Assembly: GCF_003202235.1 (NCBI RefSeq)
Contig: NZ_MASU01000013.1
Coordinates: 1 to 64,000, forward strand
DNA length: 64,000 nucleotides
DNA from: Prauserella flavalba
GTDB taxonomy: Bacteria; Actinomycetota; Actinomycetes; Mycobacteriales; Pseudonocardiaceae
Direction: 5' to 3'
Shown here: positions 51,423-60,034 of the stretch, in pieces
Layout: every line of letters starts with the position of its first letter
Position numbering within the stretch: position 1 is the first letter of the stretch
Notes under the pieces: model-generated
The model's database searches: none
What the model saw: only the letters and a program-made list of their open reading frames with translations
Told to the model about the DNA's origin: nothing
Position numbers and translations under genes: made by a program

Positions 51423-52954
51423 GCCGGCTCCATCGCGAACAGCCAGTCGGCGGTCACCAGCGTGCCCCCCGGACTGCGAATGGATGCCGTGTCCTCGGCC
51501 GATGCCGGAGCTGCCAGCCGGACGCGCCATCGTCCGTCGGCCGTCGTCGACTCCCAGCCCTGTGGACTCGCCGTGCCGCGGCGTGCCGTGCCGACGAGTT
51601 CCAGCAGCAGGCTCAGTTCGGCATCGGATACTTCCTGCCAGCTCGCCAGGCGGGTGCCCGACCGCTGCCGCAATGTGGCCTCGGCCTCACGTCGGATGGC
51701 CAGCGCTGCGGCCCGTTCGCGGCGGGCCGCGTCCTTGCCCGCGCCGTAGTTGGGGGTCTGGGCGCGCCTGCCGACAGCCGCGCGTGTCCCCTGTTCACGG
51801 AATCGCGCGGTCACCGGAGCGGGCGGAGCCACATGCCACGGCACCGCGTGCTCGTCGGCGGCGGCCGCGGGCAGCAGCAGATGCCGCGCGGAGAACACGC
51901 CCACTGCGGTATCCCAGATCCGCCACGCCGTCTCGTCGTCCGGAGCGCGTTCGACCGCGGTCGCGAGGCCCAGGAGCTCGGCCTTCCGGGTGATGGCGCC
52001 GCCGGTGTCCATCAGGATGCTCATGTTGCGAGCCCATGGTGCGACGAGATCGCGGAGTTGGCGGCGAAGCCGCTTGGCCTGTGCGTCCGGCCCGCGGAAC
52101 CATGCGCCGAGCGCCTCCCACGTGTGCCGCGCGCGCCGTACTCCCGCCAGGACGATGTCGTTGTCGGCGTCGTCCGCCATCGACGTTCTGACGATCACTG
52201 CCCACCCGCTGTCGGTGAGTTCGTTCGCCAGTCGGTCGATCGCGTCGGCGATGGCGGGGCTGTGCACGTCGACCTGTTCGCCCCATGCGCGAACGTAGGC
52301 TTGCAGCGTGGTCCAGAGCAGTTCCTGTTTGGCGGGGTCGGGACTACCGGAGAGCGCGTGTGCGAGGGTCCGCTGCCAGGTGCGTGCGGCCTTCGCCATG
52401 GCCTGGTGCAGGGTGGAGACCACCTGGAACTCGGTCGCTGCCTTCGAGTAGTCGTCGGTGTGGAGCGCCTGCTCAAGTGCGACGAGGCGCTCGTGGATGG
52501 CCCGCGGCGCGAGCGTCAGGTCTCCCGCGTCGTCGTCGGCCTCGCCGATCGCCGCCCAGAACGTGTGCAGATTGGCCGCGAGTGGGGTCAGCTGGTAGCG
52601 GTCGCGACGGCGGAGGAAGTCCTCGCCGGTGCGGGCAGGCTGCTGCCAGCGCGTGACGATCTTCCAGCGTTCGAGCTGTTCGAGGCGGTTGTCGAAGTGG
52701 ATATCGTCGAGGAGTCTGTCACAGACCGCCGGGTCCAGCCGTTCGCGCAGGTGGGCGCGCACCCCGTTCGCGACATCGTCGTAGGAGAGCCCGGTAAGAC
52801 TGCTGTCCTGCTCGGCGACGAGCACGTCGACGATGACCCTGTACTGGGCGGCGAACCGGGAGGTCAGATACGCGGGCACGAGCTCCTGCCCGGGGAGGTG
52901 AGCCGCCCAGGAGTCGTTGCCGGCGCCCTCTGGCAGTTCCGATTCGTCTCCCAT
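51419..52954 (-). CDS. jetA: Wadjet defence protein JetA-type (TIGR02677, DUF2397)
   Basis: A 511-residue protein of TIGR02677/DUF2397, corresponding to the MukF/kleisin-like component. Landmarks are the LTSRFAAQYRVIVDVLVAEQ region near 30, a wHTH-like RLEQLERWKIVTRWQQPART near 90, and a C-terminal LSLLLELVGTARRG followed by DGRWRVRL. It is the first gene of the operon, transcribed away from the lyase gene at 53238 across a 283-base gap that should contain both promoters. All four proteins appear full-length, so the system is probably functional. Confidence 0.88.
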   Translation of the reverse strand: MGDESELPEGAGNDSWAAHLPGQELVPAYLTSRFAAQYRVIVDVLVAEQDSSLTGLSYDDVANGVRAHLRERLDPAVCDRLLDDIHFDNRLEQLERWKIVTRWQQPARTGEDFLRRRDRYQLTPLAANLHTFWAAIGEADDDAGDLTLAPRAIHERLVALEQALHTDDYSKAATEFQVVSTLHQAMAKAARTWQRTLAHALSGSPDPAKQELLWTTLQAYVRAWGEQVDVHSPAIADAIDRLANELTDSGWAVIVRTSMADDADNDIVLAGVRRARHTWEALGAWFRGPDAQAKRLRRQLRDLVAPWARNMSILMDTGGAITRKAELLGLATAVERAPDDETAWRIWDTAVGVFSARHLLLPAAAADEHAVPWHVAPPAPVTARFREQGTRAAVGRRAQTPNYGAGKDAARRERAAALAIRREAEATLRQRSGTRLASWQEVSDAELSLLLELVGTARRGTASPQGWESTTADGRWRVRLAAPASAEDTASIRSPGGTLVTADWLFAMEPA

Positions 52955-53237
52955 GTGTCGCGAGACTACGGTCTATTCCCCTACTGTGGCGATGAGCCGA
53001 AAGCGTGTCGGCGGTACCTGAAATCTGATCACGACGTGACACTGGATTTCCAGGTCTCATCGCCACACTCCGTGATCGGATGCGGGGGCGGCTGCTGGCC
53101 CCGCTGTCTGACCGGTGGCGCCGCAACCTGAAGCCGCGTCCTCGTTCGTGGTCTGAAACGGCCCTGTCTCGGTGACCAGACGCTTTCCGGTCACGCACCG
53201 GCGCCAGGCGGTCACGGTCCCCGGTACAAACGCGGGC

Positions 53238-54689
53238 ATGGCTTCGCGGGATGTGGTGCTCGACGGCCGATCGCTGACCGGTGACCAGGTGATCCAGGTG
53301 GCGAGGGGGCGCGCGCCGGTGGTGATCGACGACGCCGGGCGGCACGCCGCCGAGGCGGCGTGGTCCACCGCCGAGCGGCTCGTCACCCGCGGGCCCGTCT
53401 ACGGGCGTACCACCGGCGTCGGCGCCAACCGTGTCGAGGCCGTCGGTACCGGCGACAGGGAGGGCCACGGTGTCCGGCTGCTGCGCAGCCACGCCGGCGG
53501 GGTCGGTGACCTGCTCGCCGAGGAGGAGGTGCGCGCGATGCTCGTCGTGCGCCTCAACCAGCTGCTCGCGGGCGGAGCCGGACTGCGGCCCGGTGTCGCC
53601 GACGCGCTCGCGGATGCGCTCAACTCGGGCAGCTATCCGGCTGTGCACGAGTTCGGCGCGATCGGCACCGGCGATCTCACCGCGCTGTCCGAGACCGGGC
53701 TGGCGCTGCTTGGCGAACTGCCGTGGCTCGGGCCGCTGCCCGGACCGGAGCCCATCGGCCTCGACTCCGGCGACGCGCTAGCCCTGATCAGCAGCAACGC
53801 GCTGACGATCGGGATCGCCGCGCTCGCCTGGCACGAGGCGCGACGGCTGCTGGAGGCAACGCACGCGGTGGCGGCGCTGTCCTTTCTCGCCGTCGACGGC
53901 TCACCCGAGGCCTACGCCGAGCGTGTGCACGCGAGCAGGCCGCACGCGGGGCAGGTCGAGGCCGCGGCCCGGATGCGGGCCCTGCTCGGCGCGCCGACGC
54001 GCCCGCCCGCGCGCCTGCAGGACCCGTTCGGTTTCCGGTGCTTCCCGCAGATCCACGGACCCGCGCTCGACGCAGCGGCACAACTGTCCACAGTGGTCGG
54101 TGTCGAGATCAACGCGGCGGCGGAGAACCCGCTCATCTCCGCCGAGGACGACACCGCCTACCACCACGGTGGGTTCCACTGCGCGTACCTTCGGCACACG
54201 CTCGACGGTTTGCGCCTGGCACTGCTGGACACCGCACATCTGTCGACGGCCAGGCTCGCGGCGCTCCTTGACCCCAGGTTCACCGGGCTGCGCCCGTTCC
54301 TCGCTCACGGTGAGAGCGGCAGCTCCGGCGTGATGATCCTCGAGTACAGCGCCAACTCCGCGCTCGCGGAGGTGCGGGCGCTCGCCGCGCCCGCCGGGCT
54401 CGGCAACGCCGTGGTGTCGCGCGGGCTCGAGGAGCACTCCAGCTTCGCGTTCCAGTCCGCGAGGCAGTCGCTGCGCTCACTGACGGCACTGCGACTCGTG
54501 CTCGCGTGTGAGCTGGTCACGGCGGTGCGGGCACTGCGTCAGCGTGATGTCGTCCCGTCGGCCGCCACAACGTTGCGCACCGCCTACGACCTCGCCGCGG
54601 GGAAGCTGAGCGCCGAGATGAGCGATCGCAGGCTGAGCGCGGACGTGGAGCTCGCCGCGACGCTGCTGGAAGACCTCGCCGGGCTCTGA
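53238..54689 (+). CDS. Aromatic amino acid lyase (HAL/PAL) family protein with unusual MIO triad
   Basis: A 483-residue member of the histidine/phenylalanine ammonia-lyase family. The inner loop VYGRTTGVG (Tyr55) matches the conserved YGxxTGxG, and GVEINAAAENPLIS near 295 matches the family. The cofactor triad, normally Ala-Ser-Gly in GSVGASGDL, is Gly143-Thr144-Gly145 in EFGAIGTGDLTAL. Whether the MIO electrophile forms from this is uncertain. The ATG has no strong ribosome site but a TACAAA box lies just upstream; an in-frame GTG at 53172 is the alternative. No hut or phenylpropanoid genes are nearby. Confidence 0.82.
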   Translation: MASRDVVLDGRSLTGDQVIQVARGRAPVVIDDAGRHAAEAAWSTAERLVTRGPVYGRTTGVGANRVEAVGTGDREGHGVRLLRSHAGGVGDLLAEEEVRAMLVVRLNQLLAGGAGLRPGVADALADALNSGSYPAVHEFGAIGTGDLTALSETGLALLGELPWLGPLPGPEPIGLDSGDALALISSNALTIGIAALAWHEARRLLEATHAVAALSFLAVDGSPEAYAERVHASRPHAGQVEAAARMRALLGAPTRPPARLQDPFGFRCFPQIHGPALDAAAQLSTVVGVEINAAAENPLISAEDDTAYHHGGFHCAYLRHTLDGLRLALLDTAHLSTARLAALLDPRFTGLRPFLAHGESGSSGVMILEYSANSALAEVRALAAPAGLGNAVVSRGLEEHSSFAFQSARQSLRSLTALRLVLACELVTAVRALRQRDVVPSAATTLRTAYDLAAGKLSAEMSDRRLSADVELAATLLEDLAGL

Positions 54690-54739
54690 GAACCGCGGTT
54701 GCTCGCCCCGCCTGCGCGAGAACTCCCGGCAGCCGGTCC

Positions 54740-55615
54740 CTAAACGGTCAGGCCGTCGAGAATGGCGGCCACCTCCGCTGCCCGGAACACGAACCCGACG
54801 TGGGAGGTGTCCAAGGTGTGCACGTCGTAGGGATTGTCCGGCGTGAGCGCGTCGGCTTCGGCGATCAGCCGATCCTGCATGGCGATCGGCAGGGTTCGGT
54901 CTTCCGTGAGCCGGATGTAGCTGCGGGCGATCGTGCCCCACGTGTCCGCCTCGACGCGGGCATCGCCGGTCATCACCGCCAACGACTCGTCGGGCTGCAG
55001 GATGTTGAGGAAGGCCCGGAATCGCTCATCGGTGATGTCGGCGGCAATCGCCGCCTTCAGGGCGGTGAGCAGTCCAGGGTCGGCCGTGCGGTAATTGGCC
55101 CGGCCAACGCCGAGTTCCGCCGGGTCGCCGACGTTCAGCGCGGACAGCGGGCCCATCAGGTTGGTGGCGAACTCGGGTTCTCCGAAGTACTCGATGGGGT
55201 TGGCATGCTTGACGCAGGACCAGGCGGAGACGTACACGAGCCGGTCCACCAGGTGCGGGACCACGTTGCCGGCGACGCTGATGGCCGTTCCGCCGAGGCT
55301 GGCGCCCACCAGTACCACCGGTCCGTGCTCGGCGACCCGGCGGACGACGTCGACGACTAGGTCGGCGTTGTCCCGCAGGGTGACCGTGGCCAGGGTCGAG
55401 GGCTCTGCCGCCCACGCGTCGAGGTCCTGCGGCGCCTGGTAGGCGACCGGGTACTGCGCGTCCAAGCCGTGTCCGGGGAGGTCGACCGCGAGACTGCGGT
55501 GACCGAGCAGCGCGAGTTCACGCTGGATCGGGGCCCACATGAACGAACTGGAGCCGGAACCGTGCACCAGCACGAATGTTGGTGCCGAGCCGGTGCGTGA
55601 GGTGTTCGAAGACAT
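54740..55615 (-). CDS. Alpha/beta fold hydrolase
   Basis: A 291-residue alpha/beta hydrolase. TFVLVHGSGSSSFMWAPIQREL at residues 13-34 (HG oxyanion turn) leads to the nucleophile elbow VVLVGASLGGTAIS near 99-112 (Ser in GASLG). The catalytic His lies in the C-terminal TLDTSHVGFVFRA. It resembles salicylate-esterase/hydroxynitrile-lyase-like and antibiotic-resistance-associated hydrolases; no specific substrate is evident. It is convergent with the lyase gene and separated from the TetR gene by 273 bases containing a hairpin. Confidence 0.88.
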   Translation of the reverse strand: MSSNTSRTGSAPTFVLVHGSGSSSFMWAPIQRELALLGHRSLAVDLPGHGLDAQYPVAYQAPQDLDAWAAEPSTLATVTLRDNADLVVDVVRRVAEHGPVVLVGASLGGTAISVAGNVVPHLVDRLVYVSAWSCVKHANPIEYFGEPEFATNLMGPLSALNVGDPAELGVGRANYRTADPGLLTALKAAIAADITDERFRAFLNILQPDESLAVMTGDARVEADTWGTIARSYIRLTEDRTLPIAMQDRLIAEADALTPDNPYDVHTLDTSHVGFVFRAAEVAAILDGLTV

Positions 55616-55690
55616 GAGAAGTCGTCCTGTCGAATCGAACGCGCCGACCGTAGCCGGTGCTGGAAACGGGTGCCGGGAACCGCAGCCCGA

Positions 55691-55715
55691 CCCCGGCTGG
55701 TGACACCGGCCGGGG
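55691..55715. terminator. Hairpin between the TetR and hydrolase genes
   Basis: CCCCGGCTGG (55691-55700) pairs with CCGGCCGGGG (55706-55715) around TGACA, with one G-T wobble. It lies downstream of the TetR stop on the minus strand and upstream of the hydrolase start, consistent with termination of tetR transcription. Confidence 0.5.
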
Positions 55716-55888
55716 ATCGCGCGGGTCTCAGACGTTCTGCGGAAGACGAACCGGGTGCACCATGATCACGACCGTAGCCGAAGCCGGGACTCCACCGCGA
55801 GCGGATTGCGGAGCGGTCCACGGGCTTTCCGGGCCGGTCTCCCACCTTGGGCCAGGTCGGAGGGGCGCCGTGCCGGGGAGATCACGCA

Positions 55889-56455
55889 TCACGAACGTGC
55901 TGCTCCGTCGAGAAACAGCGAGACGACCGACGCGGCGACGGGTTCGGCGCCGGCGTCCTCGCGGAGGCTGTACCGCAGACCGTTCTCCAGCAATGCGGCG
56001 AACGTCCCGAACAACAGCGCGGGATCGACGTCGGCGCGCAGCTGCCCGTCGGCCACCGCGCGGTCCAGCACGGCGCGCACCGGTTGTGCGATGCGCCGTT
56101 CGTGCTCGGCCTGTTCCTCCGCGTCCTTGGCGTAGCCGCGGACCAGCGCCGGATAGGAGCCGCCCGCGGCGAGGAAGGCCCGCGCGATTCGGGCGAGCGC
56201 CTCCCTCGCGGGAACGCCGTCCAGGCCGGCGTTCCCGAGCCGCCGGCCCAGATCGCCGATCGCGGCCCGTGCGATCGCGCGCTGGAGGTCGTCACGGGTC
56301 GGGAAGTGGCGGTAGAGCGTCGCGCGGCTGACCCCGGCTCCGGCTGCTACCTCGGCCATGCTCACGCCTTCGCCGCGGTCGGCGTACAGCCGCGCGGCGA
56401 ACGCGACGATCGCGGCCGTCGTGTTGTCCGCGCCCCGTGAGGTTCCAGGTGGCAT
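55889..56455 (-). CDS. TetR family transcriptional regulator
   Basis: A 188-residue TetR repressor. The N-terminal HTH is at about 13-58 (AAIVAFAARLYADRGEGVSM, AEVAAGAGVSRATLYRHFPT), followed by a helical ligand domain of the SACE_7040/TetR-C type. ATG 56455 is preferred; the longer frame to 56605 runs over the divergent promoter. It is divergently transcribed from an aldo/keto reductase with a palindromic operator between them, a standard TetR self- and neighbour-repression layout. Confidence 0.92.
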   Translation of the reverse strand: MPPGTSRGADNTTAAIVAFAARLYADRGEGVSMAEVAAGAGVSRATLYRHFPTRDDLQRAIARAAIGDLGRRLGNAGLDGVPAREALARIARAFLAAGGSYPALVRGYAKDAEEQAEHERRIAQPVRAVLDRAVADGQLRADVDPALLFGTFAALLENGLRYSLREDAGAEPVAASVVSLFLDGAARS

Positions 56456-56484
56456 GGCGACACCGTACGGGCGGCCAGGGCGAG

Positions 56485-56522
56485 TTGACAACAACGTCTC
56501 ATTAGCGAGACATTTATGTCTC
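56485..56522 (+). promoter_or_regulatory. Promoter and TetR-type operator of the aldo/keto reductase gene
   Basis: TTGACA (-35) at 56485-56490 is followed by a palindrome GAGACAT-TT-ATGTCTC (56507-56522) covering the expected -10 position. A second GTCTC/GAGAC pair at 56496-56511 overlaps it. Repressor bound here would occlude the promoter of the 56547 gene and act on the divergent tetR gene. Confidence 0.65.
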
Positions 56523-56546
56523 ACAGGTGACGACGGACGGAGAGAC

Positions 56547-57521
56547 ATGGAGCGTCGAGAACTTGGCCGTACCGGAATCGAGGTCAGCCCCGTGGGGCTC
56601 GGCACGCTGCAGTTCGGCTCCCGCGGCCTGACGACCGGCTTCTACCCGGCACTGCCGCCCGAGCGGATCGCCGAGATCGTCCGGGCAGCCGTGGAGGGCG
56701 GCATCGACTGGTTCGACACGGCGGAGATGTACGGGCGCGGTGAGTCGGAGCGGCTGCTCGCCTCGTCCCTCACCGAGGCGGGCGTCCGCCCCGGCGACGT
56801 GGTGATCGCGTCGAAGTGGACCCCGTGGCTGCGGACGGCGCGGTCGATCTCCCGGACGATCGACGCGCGCCTGCGGGCGCTCGCGCCGTTCCCACTCGAC
56901 CTGCACCAGATCCACATGCCGCACGGCAGCTTCTCGCGCATCGAGTCCCAGGTGGAGCAGCTGGCCCAGTTGCGGGAGGCGGGGCAGATCGGCGCGGTCG
57001 GCGTCAGCAACTTCTCCGCCGCGCACATGGAGCGCGCACACGACGTGCTGCGCAGGCACGGCCTGCGGCTGGCCGCCAACCAGGTGCAGATCAACCTGCT
57101 GGCCCGTGACATCGAGACGGACGGGGTGCTCGAGACCGCCGAGCGGCTCGGCGTCACCCTGATCGCGCTCGCACCGCTGCGCACCGGGCTGCTGACGGGG
57201 AAGTTCCACAAGCGCCCGGAACTGCTCCGCAACGTGCCGAGGGTGCGACGGCTGATGGCCGCCTACACGCCGAAGACGTTCGCCGCGACGACCCCGCTGA
57301 TCGACACGATGCGGGAGATCGCGTCCGCACACGGCGCGACCGTCAGCCAGGTCGCGATCGCGTGGATCCTCCAGCGCTACGGCACGCGGGTCGTCGTGAT
57401 CCCCGGCGCGTCGAAGGTCCACCACGCCCAGGAGAGCGCGGCGGCGATGAGCCTCGAGCTCACCGCAAGGGAGATGACCGCGCTCGATGAACGGTCCAGC
57501 GCGGCCATCGCCCGCCTCTGA
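56547..57521 (+). CDS. Aldo/keto reductase
   Basis: A 324-residue NADPH-dependent TIM-barrel reductase. The catalytic tetrad is visible: Asp and Tyr in WFDTAEMYGRGESER near 52-66, Lys in VVIASKWTP near 87, and His in LHQIHMPHG near 116. The cofactor end has VVVIPGASKVHHAQESAAAM near 286. ATG 56547 follows GGAGAG closely and fits the family start MERRELGRTGIEVSPVGLG. Control by the divergent TetR is likely; the carbonyl substrate is unknown. Confidence 0.93.
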   Translation: MERRELGRTGIEVSPVGLGTLQFGSRGLTTGFYPALPPERIAEIVRAAVEGGIDWFDTAEMYGRGESERLLASSLTEAGVRPGDVVIASKWTPWLRTARSISRTIDARLRALAPFPLDLHQIHMPHGSFSRIESQVEQLAQLREAGQIGAVGVSNFSAAHMERAHDVLRRHGLRLAANQVQINLLARDIETDGVLETAERLGVTLIALAPLRTGLLTGKFHKRPELLRNVPRVRRLMAAYTPKTFAATTPLIDTMREIASAHGATVSQVAIAWILQRYGTRVVVIPGASKVHHAQESAAAMSLELTAREMTALDERSSAAIARL

Positions 57522-57528
57522 CGGCTCG

Positions 57529-58194
57529 TCAGCACGCGGGTTCGACGAGCCAGCCCCGGTCGGCGGCCTTGGCGCCCGCCTGGAACCGGCTGCGCGCGCC
57601 GAGCCGGCTCATCAGGCCGGACACCAGGCGGCGCACCGTCCGTACCGAGACGCCGAGGCTCGCCGCGGCGGCCTCGTCGGTGTAGCCGGCCGAGAGCAGT
57701 GTCAGCATCGCCCGCTCGCGCTCGGTCAGCTCCGCCTCGTCCGGAAGGCCGCCGGGCACGAACGGGACCGCCGAGGGCCAGACCCGCTCGAACAGGGCGA
57801 CGATCGTGCTCACCACGCTCGGCAGCCGGAACAGCGCGAGGTCCGAGGGCTCACCGGGCAGCACGGCCAGCTCGCCGTCGATCACCACCGCGTCGGCGGG
57901 TGCGTCGGCCACCGTGCGCACGTCGGCCCCGGCCAGCGCGAGGGACCCCAGCCGCATGGCCATCGCGGGAATCGTGCGCGCCTCGTCAGGAACGAGCACG
58001 CGGTAGCGCACCCCGGGGCGAGGGCTGCCCTTGCCCAGCAGGGGAAGCCGGCCGTGCACCGAGTCGGCGAGGCCGGAGACGACCAGCACCTCGCGCTTCG
58101 CCGAGGCCAGCGTCGCCTCGACCCTGGCGCGGGTGGACAGCGGCAGCGTGTTGCGGTGCAGCACGGCGACCCTGGTCGGCTGAGTGGCGATCAT
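57529..58194 (-). CDS. LuxR-type HTH regulator with TrmB-like sensor half (paralogue 1)
   Basis: A 221-residue regulator. The C-terminal LuxR/GerE HTH is LTERERAMLTLLSAGYTDEAAAASLGVSVRTVRRLVSGL (about 153-190, in parts), followed by RLGARSRFQAGAKAADRGW. The N-terminal half (EVLVVSGLADS, PGVRYRVLVPDEART, DAVVIDGELAVLP) resembles the PLD-like sensor of TrmB-type regulators rather than a receiver domain. It is clearly paralogous to the 60031 gene over its whole length. It has GGAGG 6 bases before the ATG. It is transcribed alone, downstream of a hairpin that ends the AAA+ operon. Confidence 0.85.
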   Translation of the reverse strand: MIATQPTRVAVLHRNTLPLSTRARVEATLASAKREVLVVSGLADSVHGRLPLLGKGSPRPGVRYRVLVPDEARTIPAMAMRLGSLALAGADVRTVADAPADAVVIDGELAVLPGEPSDLALFRLPSVVSTIVALFERVWPSAVPFVPGGLPDEAELTERERAMLTLLSAGYTDEAAAASLGVSVRTVRRLVSGLMSRLGARSRFQAGAKAADRGWLVEPAC

Positions 58195-58286
58195 GGCGGT
58201 TCCTCCCCGTCTGTGGCTCGCCTCCGACCTTCTCGCCACCCGCATGAGGATTCGATGACAAGCCGTCTCGTGGCTCGGGCCCGACC

Positions 58287-58339
58287 GCAGTGAGGGCCAC
58301 CTTCACTGCGTTGAGCGCAGGCATGGTGGCCTTCACTGC
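58287..58339. terminator. Long hairpin repeat after the AAA+ gene
   Basis: Arms GCAGTGAGGGCCACC (58287-58301) and GGTGGCCTTCACTGC (58325-58339) pair with one mismatch, and an inner TGCG/CGCA pair adds to the stem. The left unit is itself nearly palindromic (GCAGTGA...TCACTGC), as in repeated intergenic elements of Pseudonocardiales genomes, from memory. It sits between the AAA+ stop and the LuxR-type start on the minus strand, so it can terminate the secretion-related operon. Confidence 0.65.
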
Positions 58340-58369
58340 AGTTGCGGTGGGGCGGGTGCCCCTGTTCTG

Positions 58370-60034
58370 TCAGGAGGGGGTTGGGCTTGCCTCGATCGCG
58401 TTCAGCACGTCGTCGGCGCGCAGCTCTCTCAGCTCGGCGGCGTCCGGGATGCGGCCCAGCCTGCGCAGCCGTCCTGACTGGGCCTTGCGCATCACCTCGA
58501 ACAGCCGCCGCGCGTCGCGGGCGTTGCCGAAGCCGGGAGCGGCCGAGATCCGCCGGAAGTGCTCGGCGAGCGCGGGGCCGGACTGCGGGTCCAGCTCGTA
58601 GTCGCCGGCAGTCACCATCCGGCCGATGATGCCCACCAGCTCGTCCGGCGTGTAGTTCTCGAACTCGATGGTCTTGGCGAACCGCGACGACAGCCCGGGG
58701 TTCGCGGCGAGGAACTGCCGCATCTCCGCGGTGTAGCCCGCGACGATCACCGCGATCTCCTCGCGATGGTCCTCCATCAGCTTCACCAGCGTGTCGATGG
58801 CTTCCTGGCCGAAGTCGCCGCCGCTGCCGGACTGCCGGGACAGCGTGTACGCCTCGTCGATGAACAGCACCCCGCCGAGGGACTCCTCGAACACCACGGC
58901 CGTCTTCTCCGCGGTGTGGCCGATGTACTGGCCGACCAGGTCCCTTCGCGACACCTCGCGGAACCCGCCCTTCGGCAGCACGCCCAGTTCGCGCAGGAGC
59001 TTGCCGTAGGTACGCGCGACGGTGGTCTTTCCGGTTCCCGGCGCGCCCGCGAAGATCAGATGGTGGCTCAGCGCGCCGGTGGACAGACCCGCGCGCGAAC
59101 GCCACGAGTTGACCTGTATCTCGTCGACCAGTGAACGCACCTCGGCCTTGACGCCGGGCAACCCCACCATGCCGTCGAGGTCGGTGAGCAGAGCGTCGAG
59201 CGGACTCGATCCACTGAGGACGCTCGCAGGCTCCGTCACGACCTCAGCGGTCGCCGCGGCGTCGAGCCGGATCGCGGGCTCGGCGGTGTTGCCGACGTCG
59301 CACGCCTCGATCAGGCCGCCGCAGTTCGGTCCCACGTCGATGCCCACGCCCCGCGCGTCACGCACGGAGGTGCGGCGCAGCACGGGCTCGCTGCGGTGGG
59401 CCACCACGATGCCCGCCTGGCCCGTGCGGGAGATCCGGCAGTTCTCCACGGTCGGCCGTGCGTGCTGGTAGACGTAGAGCCCACGTTGCCCGCACCCGCT
59501 CACCGTGCACGACCGCAACACGGGGTCGGCGCCGAGGCCGACGATCAGCCCGTCGGCGGCGACGTTGTCGATGGTGACGTTCTCCACCACGCCCGACGTG
59601 CCCTCCAGCACGAGCCCGTGCTCGGCCCCGGTGATGGTGACGTCCCTGATCGTCAGCGGGCCGGGTCCCCGCACCGTGACGGCGGGCCCTCGTTCCGCCG
59701 TCACGGTGGATCCGGTGAGGGTCAGCTCGGCGTTCTCGGCCTGCACGGCCGCCGTGTCCCCCGCGCGCACGGTGAGCCCGTGCACGGCGAGCCCGCCGCC
59801 GCGCGCGAGCAGCACCGGCACGTCGGCGCCGGTGCCGTCGAGCACCACCTCGGCGTCGTCGGCCGCGCGGAGGGTGAGCTCACGGCCCACGAACTCCAGC
59901 GTCTCCGCGTAGGTGCCCTCGGCAATGGAGACACACGCGCCGTCGGGTGCGTCGAGCACGGCGTCGCCGATCGTGGCGTAGGCACCATGCCTGCCCGGAG
60001 CCACGAGAACGGTGCGCCCGGTCGTGGTCGTCAT
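58370..60034 (-). CDS. Beta-helix/AAA+ (CbxX/EccA-like) fusion ATPase
   Basis: A 554-residue fusion. Residues about 10-265 are repeated short strands of a right-handed parallel beta-helix (for example NVAADGLIVGLGADPVLRSC, NCRISRTGQAGIVVAHRS). Residues about 285-554 are a CbxX/CfqX AAA+ module with Walker A GAPGTGKT at 330-337, Walker B GVLFIDEAYTL, sensor IVAGYTAEM and arginine-finger region NPGLSSRF. EccA proteins of type VII secretion carry the same AAA+ module, but with an N-terminal TPR domain; here a beta-helix replaces it. It overlaps the LuxR-type gene by 4 bases (ATGA) and lies in an operon with an EccE-like gene. Confidence 0.88.
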   Translation of the reverse strand: MTTTTGRTVLVAPGRHGAYATIGDAVLDAPDGACVSIAEGTYAETLEFVGRELTLRAADDAEVVLDGTGADVPVLLARGGGLAVHGLTVRAGDTAAVQAENAELTLTGSTVTAERGPAVTVRGPGPLTIRDVTITGAEHGLVLEGTSGVVENVTIDNVAADGLIVGLGADPVLRSCTVSGCGQRGLYVYQHARPTVENCRISRTGQAGIVVAHRSEPVLRRTSVRDARGVGIDVGPNCGGLIEACDVGNTAEPAIRLDAAATAEVVTEPASVLSGSSPLDALLTDLDGMVGLPGVKAEVRSLVDEIQVNSWRSRAGLSTGALSHHLIFAGAPGTGKTTVARTYGKLLRELGVLPKGGFREVSRRDLVGQYIGHTAEKTAVVFEESLGGVLFIDEAYTLSRQSGSGGDFGQEAIDTLVKLMEDHREEIAVIVAGYTAEMRQFLAANPGLSSRFAKTIEFENYTPDELVGIIGRMVTAGDYELDPQSGPALAEHFRRISAAPGFGNARDARRLFEVMRKAQSGRLRRLGRIPDAAELRELRADDVLNAIEASPTPS

